Positions 59,568 to 64,000 of a DNA stretch of 64,000 nt are shown piece after piece. A model generated the notes under the pieces. It searched no databases. It was given only the letters and a program-made list of their open reading frames with translations, and was not told where the DNA came from. Each line of letters starts with the position of its first letter. Within the stretch, counting starts at the first letter, position 1. The position numbers were made by a program, and so were the translations under genes. The stretch lies in NCBI RefSeq assembly GCF_004123835.1, contig NZ_MZMU01000003.1, positions 930,001 through 994,000 on the forward strand, in the 5' to 3' direction. This DNA is from Rhizobium leguminosarum (GTDB lineage: Bacteria; Pseudomonadota; Alphaproteobacteria; Rhizobiales; Rhizobiaceae).

Positions 59568-60284
59568 ATGTGCGGCCGCGTCTATATCAAGACCTCGCTT
59601 GAGGAACTGGTGCGCAATTTCGCCTTCGCAGAGCGAGGCGCGATCGATGCGCTCGGGAACCGATTTCCACTCTACAACGGCGCGCCGACGCTGGATTATC
59701 CAATCATCATTCGCGACATGATCCGCGAGCCTGATATCATGGGGCCGGTGTTCGCCTCGGCGCGCTGGGGTCTGATGCCTGCATGGATGAAGCCGGGAGG
59801 GCGGCCGCCGCCGATCAATGCGCGCTGCGAGGGCATTGCCACCAACGGCCTGTTCCGCTCGGCCTACAGGTCTCGCCGTTGCCTGGTGCCGATCAACGGC
59901 TTCTTCGAGTGGAAGGATATATTCGGCACGGGCAAGAACAAGCAGCCCTATGCGATCGCCATGGCTGACGGCTCGCCCTTTGCGCTCGCCGGCATCTGGG
60001 AGACGCGGCGCGACAATGACATAGAGACTCGCAGCTTCGCAATTGTCACCTGCGAGCCGAATGAGATGATGGCGCAGATCCATGACCGCATGCCGGTGGT
60101 CCTGCATCGTGAGGATTATGAACGCTGGCTATCGCCGGAACCCGATCCGAACGACCTGATGAAGCCGTTCCCGGCGGAACTGATGACCATGTGGCCGATC
60201 GGCCGCAACGTGGGTTCGCCCAAGAATGACACGGCTGACATTATCGATCCGATCGACCCCGATCCGGAACCGACGCTGATCTGA
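59568..60284 (+). CDS. SRAP (YedK/HMCES) abasic-site crosslinking protein
   Basis: The start is set at ATG 59568 because the catalytic cysteine must be residue 2: the protein begins MCGRVYIKTSLEELV. SRAP proteins form a thiazolidine crosslink from Cys2 to abasic sites in single-stranded DNA, protecting them during replication. The other active-site motifs are intact (Asn in PPPINARCEG, Glu in NGFFEWKD, His in IHDRMPVVL). 238 residues is normal. It is followed by two small hypothetical genes on the same strand, possibly one transcript. Confidence 0.93.
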   Translation: MCGRVYIKTSLEELVRNFAFAERGAIDALGNRFPLYNGAPTLDYPIIIRDMIREPDIMGPVFASARWGLMPAWMKPGGRPPPINARCEGIATNGLFRSAYRSRRCLVPINGFFEWKDIFGTGKNKQPYAIAMADGSPFALAGIWETRRDNDIETRSFAIVTCEPNEMMAQIHDRMPVVLHREDYERWLSPEPDPNDLMKPFPAELMTMWPIGRNVGSPKNDTADIIDPIDPDPEPTLI

Positions 60285-60359
60285 ATTCACCGGCTCGGGC
60301 GGGAGCCATCCATCAACCATGCGGTCAAAAGTATACCTCGCGAGAGGACAGGACGACGC

Positions 60360-60680
60360 ATGCCAGAACAAATCACATGGAAATCGTGGGAACATGTCAG
60401 CCACCGGGAAATCAAATACAAATGGCGGCACGCCTGGAAGGAGAAACCCGGTGATGACTACGTCGCTTTTGACGGCGATACCCAGATCGGAAGGATATTC
60501 CGGTCACAGGCAGGCGGAGGGATCGATAATCGATGGTTCTGGATCGTGGAGACAGACGGCAGCAGTCGACTGGATTGGCCGTCAGCCGGATACGAGGACA
60601 GTGCCTATGTCGCCTCAAGACGGCTGGAAATGATCTATGAGAGCATCAAGAGCGGGAAACGCAGGACGGTGCAGCCATGA
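60360..60680 (+). CDS. Hypothetical protein, 106 aa
   Basis: A soluble, tryptophan-rich protein (ITWKSWEHVSHREIKYKWRH then AWKEKPGDDYVAFDGDTQIG). The last part (YESIKSGKRRTVQP) is basic. No domain is recognised. Its last codons overlap the start of the next gene by ATGA, so they are co-translated. The SRAP gene 75 bases upstream may belong to the same unit, which would suggest a DNA-damage link, but this is only positional. Confidence 0.6.
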   Translation: MPEQITWKSWEHVSHREIKYKWRHAWKEKPGDDYVAFDGDTQIGRIFRSQAGGGIDNRWFWIVETDGSSRLDWPSAGYEDSAYVASRRLEMIYESIKSGKRRTVQP

Positions 60681-60916
60681 GCATCGAAGGCCATTCGAGC
60701 GCACCAGGCGCCAATGTGATCGTCGAGCATTATTGCGAACACCACGATGCTGACGGCACACGCTGCAAGGAATGGGGAGGCTGGGGCCACAGCCCATCCC
60801 CGGCCGTGCCAACGCGCTGGTGGTGCTTTGAGCATTTCCCGCATAAATCATACGAACAGGAACAGGCGCTGAGGCGAAAGCTGGAGGCGGCCGAGGGTGG
60901 GAAAATCATCCAATAG
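60677..60916 (+). CDS. Small hypothetical protein with Cys/His pairs
   Basis: 79 residues, overlapping the previous stop by 4 bases. It contains EHYCEHHDADGTRCKEWGGW and WWCFEHFP: three cysteines and several histidines that could bind zinc in a small knuckle. The C-terminus is a charged helix (QEQALRRKLEAAEGGK). No known family. It likely works with the preceding hypothetical. Confidence 0.6.
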   Translation: MSIEGHSSAPGANVIVEHYCEHHDADGTRCKEWGGWGHSPSPAVPTRWWCFEHFPHKSYEQEQALRRKLEAAEGGKIIQ

Positions 60917-61057
60917 GAGCTGGCTGATCATCTCGATATCGTTGAAGCGGAAAGCAGATGTTCCGCCGTCAGCCGTCGGTCGAGACGGTGAGGGATTTCC
61001 ACGCCGCCAATCGTCTGCCCTGGCATGTCGGCTTCGCCATCGCGACACGAGAGGGTC

Positions 61058-61660
61058 TCACGCCCCCGACGGTGCAACGGCCCGCAACGCGGTCCTGACG
61101 ATCGCATCGCCGAACTCCGTCGAGACCGGGCGATGGCCGACCAGCAGCCGGAAGAAGACCGGTCCGTAGATCATGTCGAGCAGCGCCTCCATATCAAGCG
61201 GCGGAACGATCTCTCCCCGAGCCAGAGCCTCCTCCAGGATGACACGACCCGCGTTGCGGCTCGACAGGATCACCCGATTGCGGAAGGCCTTGGTGAATTC
61301 GCTTTCCGGGTCGGCGGCCGCAAGTGCCATAGTGATCTGCCGCCCGCGCGTGCTCGCAAAGGCAGTCACCAGTCCGCTCATCTGCGCGCCGAGAGCCGCC
61401 TGCGCCGTGGCCCCTCCGACCTCCGCTTCCGGTAGCCGGTTGACCAGAAGAGCGGCCATCGCCAGTTCCTGCGCGTTGGCCCAGGAGCGGTAGATCGTCG
61501 GCTTGCCGACACCGGATCGCGCTGCCACGGCTTCGATTGTCATGCGGCCAAAACCTTCGGCCATCAGGATTTCATGGGCGGCCTCCAAGGCACGCCGCTG
61601 CGCGGCAGCGCTTGGCGGCCGCCCCCGTTTCTTCGGTGTTGCGTTATTCTCTTGACTCAT
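61058..61660 (-). CDS. TetR-family regulator
   Basis: ATG 61660 gives 200 residues: HTH (LEAAHEILMAEGFGRMTIEA then VAARSGVGKPTIYRSWANAQ), a basic leader (KKRGRPPSAAAQRR), and a TetR_C domain (ALAAADPESEFTKAFRNRVI). It is divergent from the VOC-family gene with a palindrome between the two, so it likely controls both. The ligand is unknown. Confidence 0.92.
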   Translation of the reverse strand: MSQENNATPKKRGRPPSAAAQRRALEAAHEILMAEGFGRMTIEAVAARSGVGKPTIYRSWANAQELAMAALLVNRLPEAEVGGATAQAALGAQMSGLVTAFASTRGRQITMALAAADPESEFTKAFRNRVILSSRNAGRVILEEALARGEIVPPLDMEALLDMIYGPVFFRLLVGHRPVSTEFGDAIVRTALRAVAPSGA

Positions 61661-61664
61661 ATCT

Positions 61665-61677
61665 TTACGATACGTAA
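61665..61677. promoter_or_regulatory. TetR operator core
   Basis: TTACG-ATA-CGTAA, a perfect 5 bp palindrome with 3 base spacer, 4 bases before the TetR start and 35 before the VOC start, within an AT-rich promoter region that also has AACGTT. Confidence 0.6.
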
Positions 61678-61711
61678 CGTTAATAAAGGACCCAGTCAAG
61701 GAGGATCATCC

Positions 61712-62161
61712 ATGCCGAGTTTTGCCCGAAAAGTGAGCGCCTACTTCATCGTCAAGGATGCGGCACGCGCCATCGATTTCTACAAGGAGGCTTTCGGCGC
61801 CACGGAAGTCTTCCGCATGACCGATCCTTCGGATGGGCGGATCGGCCATGCCGAGCTGCGTTTCGGAGAGACGCAGATGATGCTGGCGGACGAATATCCG
61901 GACTTCGGCGCCCTGTCTCCCGATACCATCGGAGGCTCGCCGGTGACCTTCCACATGGACACGGTGTCGACTGACGAAGCATTGGCGCAGGCGCTGTCGG
62001 CCGGGGCGACGATGTTGCGCCCGGCGACCGACCAGAGTTTTGGCGAGCGGGTGGCGCAGGTGCTTGATCCCTTCGGTCATCGCTGGATGCTGTCGCAAAC
62101 CATCGAGCAGGTCACGCCCGAGGAGATGCAACGCCGCTGGAACGAGGACATGTCGGCGTGA
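61712..62161 (+). CDS. VOC-superfamily (PhnB-like) protein
   Basis: AAGGAGG before ATG 61712 gives 149 residues. The double beta-alpha-beta-beta-beta repeat of the vicinal-oxygen-chelate fold is readable: VSAYFIVKDAARAIDFYKEA, HAELRFGETQMMLADEYPDF and FGERVAQVLDPFGHRWMLSQ. Metal ligands of the PhnB subgroup are variable, and function (antibiotic binding, isomerase or unknown) cannot be assigned. GTG of the next gene overlaps its TGA. It is divergent from TetR. Confidence 0.9.
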   Translation: MPSFARKVSAYFIVKDAARAIDFYKEAFGATEVFRMTDPSDGRIGHAELRFGETQMMLADEYPDFGALSPDTIGGSPVTFHMDTVSTDEALAQALSAGATMLRPATDQSFGERVAQVLDPFGHRWMLSQTIEQVTPEEMQRRWNEDMSA

Positions 62162-62541
62162 GTGCCGCAGCCCTTGAAGCGCTCGAGGCGGCTGAGCGCG
62201 CCTTCAACGCGGCGATGGTTTCCAACGATCCCACCCAGATCGCCGCCTGCATCACGCAGGACTGGGTGCTGGTGACGCCTGAGCGTGGCCCAATCCCTGC
62301 ACAGGCTATTCTTTCGGCGATCGGATCCGGTGTCCTGAGCCATGACACGATGACCAAGACGACGCATCACGTCCATCTGCTCGGCAATGTCGCCACGGTT
62401 ACCGGTCGCGGGCAGAACACCGGCATGTTCCGTGGCGAACCGATATCAGCCGACGAATGGATCACCGACGTCTATCACCGGGAGGGCAACAGGTGGCGCT
62501 GCGTACTGACCCACCTCACCCCTGCCAGGAGCGGTGCCTAG
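62158..62541 (+). CDS. SnoaL/DUF4440-like protein
   Basis: Starts at GTG 62158 overlapping the previous stop, so translational coupling is likely. The 127-residue protein has the NTF2-like profile (ALEAAERAFNAAMVSNDPTQ then IAACITQDWVLVTPERGPIP, and DVYHREGNRWRCVLTHLTPA). It forms a two-gene operon with the VOC protein under the divergent TetR regulator. Substrate unknown; a small-molecule isomerase or binding role is typical for the fold. Confidence 0.88.
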   Translation: MSAAALEALEAAERAFNAAMVSNDPTQIAACITQDWVLVTPERGPIPAQAILSAIGSGVLSHDTMTKTTHHVHLLGNVATVTGRGQNTGMFRGEPISADEWITDVYHREGNRWRCVLTHLTPARSGA

Positions 62542-62790
62542 CGTGACACCGCGGTGCGGCGCAGAATGCGGGGTCGCAGCCGGAGCCCCGGGCAAGGTCG
62601 TGCTCAAGCATTGAGGGTTTAAGGCAGGGCCGGGGATGGTGCAGATCTCTTGAGCATGCCCATTCTCTGGCGGTTGCACTGGAAGGCAGCTCGTACCAAA
62701 CATCTGTCTTGACTCCCTCCGCTATCAGAACATAATAAGAACATCGGCGCGGCGGCCGCCATCTGAAAACCGAAGATGTGGAGAGCGGAT

Positions 62791-63189
62791 ATGCGCGAGC
62801 AGCCGATTGGCGAAGCCGTGGAAGATGATGAGTGGCCCGCAAGTGATGTGATGTGGCCGCCGGAGAAGGAGATTGAGGTCTCCGAGGCGCATGCAAGCCT
62901 GGTCAAGGCCGTGGCGGGGAGCCGAGGCGTGAGATTTTTCACGGCGTTCATCATCGACATCCCCAGCGATACCTATCTTGGCGATGTCCAGATGGCGATC
63001 GACGAGGCCGCCGGCGAGGCCTGCGGCATCCTGCTGACGAAGCATGTCACCGGCCGTGACGCCGCAACAGGCGAGCCGGTTCTGACCGAGGAAGCCACGC
63101 GACCATTCAAGTTTCCCTGCAGCGAGGGCGTCGCGAAAGCGATGTCGGTATTCTGCGGCAAACTCAAAATGGCGGGCATCTTCCCTTGA
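62791..63189 (+). CDS. Hypothetical acidic protein, 132 aa
   Basis: GGAGAG before ATG 62791 (the alternative ATG 62776 overlaps that site). The sequence has a recognisable beta/alpha mix (RFFTAFIIDIPSDTYLGDVQ then MAIDEAAGEACGILLTKHVT) and ends VAKAMSVFCGKLKMAGIFP. No family was recognised. It has no co-directional partner. It converges on the higA gene. Confidence 0.6.
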   Translation: MREQPIGEAVEDDEWPASDVMWPPEKEIEVSEAHASLVKAVAGSRGVRFFTAFIIDIPSDTYLGDVQMAIDEAAGEACGILLTKHVTGRDAATGEPVLTEEATRPFKFPCSEGVAKAMSVFCGKLKMAGIFP

Positions 63190-63211
63190 GCGCCGCCATG
63201 CATGTCCATCT

Positions 63212-63619
63212 TCAAAGCGATAGAAATACTGTCGCTGGAAACAAGAATCGCTCACTCAGCGCACGAGCTTGTCGGACGTTGATTTGTCTCTTTCCTCTGA
63301 GAATCTCGGACACGACGGACTGAGCGCCGACTTCCGGCACCTCGGACTGGCCAAGATTCCGCTCTTCCATGATGTAACGCAGTGCATCAGCTCCGGTCAC
63401 CGGAGGCATTGGGCGGTTTTGCTCGTCATAGGCCTCGACAAGGTCTCCCATACGCGATGCAAGCAACGCCAAAGGATGACCCTCGTCGTCGCCGACTTCA
63501 GCCAGGATCTCGTCAAGTTGCTCCACGAGACGATCATATTCAGCTTCATTGGTCGGCATGGCAAGAAGAGGGGCTATATGCGTCCAGTGCTCGCTGACCA
63601 GTTTTACAAGTGCGCTCAT
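63212..63619 (-). CDS. higA: HigA-type antitoxin
   Basis: The 135-residue protein from ATG 63619 has an N-terminal helical part (LVKLVSEHWTHIAPLLAMPT) and an XRE-type DNA-binding C-terminus (ADALRYIMEERNLGQSEVPE then QSVVSEILRGKRQINVRQAR). This matches the HigA antitoxins that both neutralise the toxin and repress the operon. It lies 4 bases downstream of the toxin gene on the same strand, the usual higBA order. An upstream ATG at 63658 would overlap the toxin gene. Confidence 0.88.
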   Translation of the reverse strand: MSALVKLVSEHWTHIAPLLAMPTNEAEYDRLVEQLDEILAEVGDDEGHPLALLASRMGDLVEAYDEQNRPMPPVTGADALRYIMEERNLGQSEVPEVGAQSVVSEILRGKRQINVRQARALSERFLFPATVFLSL

Positions 63620-63623
63620 CGGG

Positions 63624-63911
63624 CTAAGCCTTCCATGTTCCTTTGTCGTATTCCGCATGGTCCATAATCTTCTGGATATAGACCTTCTTGAATGTGTAAT
63701 GGACCACCGCGATCAATCGCAGCTTGTTGCCGCCAATGTCGAATACATGGTGCCGTCCGACCTTGTCGGTTGCCGGAAAGAGTGACTTCATGTCAGCGAA
63801 GTCAGTCGGCTCCGAGGACTTCATGAGCCGATACCAGGTATCCAGGGCATTGGCCGCCTGTGGCCATCGGTCTTTCGCCTCCCAGATCTTTTTCTGTGTA
63901 ATGACGTGCAT
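63624..63911 (-). CDS. higB: HigB-type mRNA interferase toxin
   Basis: ATG 63911 gives 95 residues: VITQKKIWEAKDRWPQAANA then LDTWYRLMKSSEPTDFADMK and FDIGGNKLRLIAVVHYTFKK with the ending IMDHAEYDKGTWKA. This is the HigB_toxin family (RelE-like fold), ribosome-dependent mRNA cleavage. The conserved C-terminal HAEYD motif is present. The toxin gene precedes the antitoxin, typical for higBA. Another ATG (63929) is six codons upstream. Confidence 0.9.
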   Translation of the reverse strand: MHVITQKKIWEAKDRWPQAANALDTWYRLMKSSEPTDFADMKSLFPATDKVGRHHVFDIGGNKLRLIAVVHYTFKKVYIQKIMDHAEYDKGTWKA

Positions 63912-64000
63912 AGATCCGGAATCGCGCATCGCATTTTGCTATGGCCGCAATCTAGCGCAACCATCTGATTATAGCAAGTTGCTATGGCGTCGCCGCCTTG

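Noticed and set aside
1..64000. CRISPR array, rRNA or tRNA genes
   Set aside because: No regularly spaced short direct repeats with unique spacers, and no rRNA or tRNA-like conserved stretches were noticed. A tRNA search tool was not available.

Overview
The window looks like an accessory stretch of a Rhizobium-type alphaproteobacterium (Rhizobiaceae). Supporting signs are the roughly 60% GC host genes, the rhizobial intergenic palindromes, a BA14K-family surface protein, a GcrA-like protein, stand-alone HWE/HisKA_2 kinase signalling, EcfG-type (GGAAC) promoters before general-stress genes, and several adenylate cyclases. Species and replicon cannot be settled from the sequence. No rRNA, tRNA or CRISPR array was seen.

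Layout. 0-2.1 kb: a tightly packed set of small phage-like genes with three helix-turn-helix proteins. 2.1-6.8 kb: large blocks of two interspersed repeat families separating an APH-type kinase, an ArsR/SRPBCC pair with a clear operator, and an accessory ClpP. 7-19.4 kb: carboxylesterase, NfeD/slipin pair, a frameshifted LacI regulator, glycosyltransferase 25, an OmpR/histidine kinase pair (regulator frameshifted) with a palindromic element between the genes, cupin, class II aldolase, and a PNPOx-like protein. 19.5-25.2 kb: C39-like protein, HWE kinase plus receiver, ECF sigma factor and Tat-exported ferritin-like protein bracketed by a 210 bp direct duplication, then a PepSY-like and YflT-like stress operon. 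25.4-36.3 kb: divergent ridA/tetR with two tandem operators, then an island of about 8 kb bracketed by a 457 bp direct duplication of the tetR 3' end. 36.3-38.3 kb: IS1182 and IS1595 remnants around a SnoaL-like and a pentapeptide-repeat gene. 38.4-54.4 kb: mostly regulator/enzyme pairs (LysR-SDR, LysR-amidohydrolase, ArsR-SDR, LysR-NmrA), with two decayed genes (cyclase, APH kinase). 54.4-64 kb: a complete dCache-type cyclase, TetR units with visible operators, SRAP protein, small hypotheticals and a higBA toxin-antitoxin pair.

The best candidate for an undescribed system is the island at 27.67-35.72 kb. Its genes are a lipoprotein, a triple-domain cell-wall hydrolase (lysozyme-like, amidase, SleB), a seven-helix membrane protein with a small helical C-terminal domain, a trypsin-like protease with a long helical N-terminal region, a small membrane protein, and an alpha/beta hydrolase. 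Several overlap by 1-4 bases. I read it as a possible membrane/envelope-targeted conflict or stress module. That function is inference.

Decay is widespread. Single- or two-base frameshifts interrupt the LacI regulator, the OmpR regulator and one cyclase, and several IS and metabolic genes survive only as fragments. Some indels may be sequencing errors, so the read data should be checked before calling them pseudogenes.
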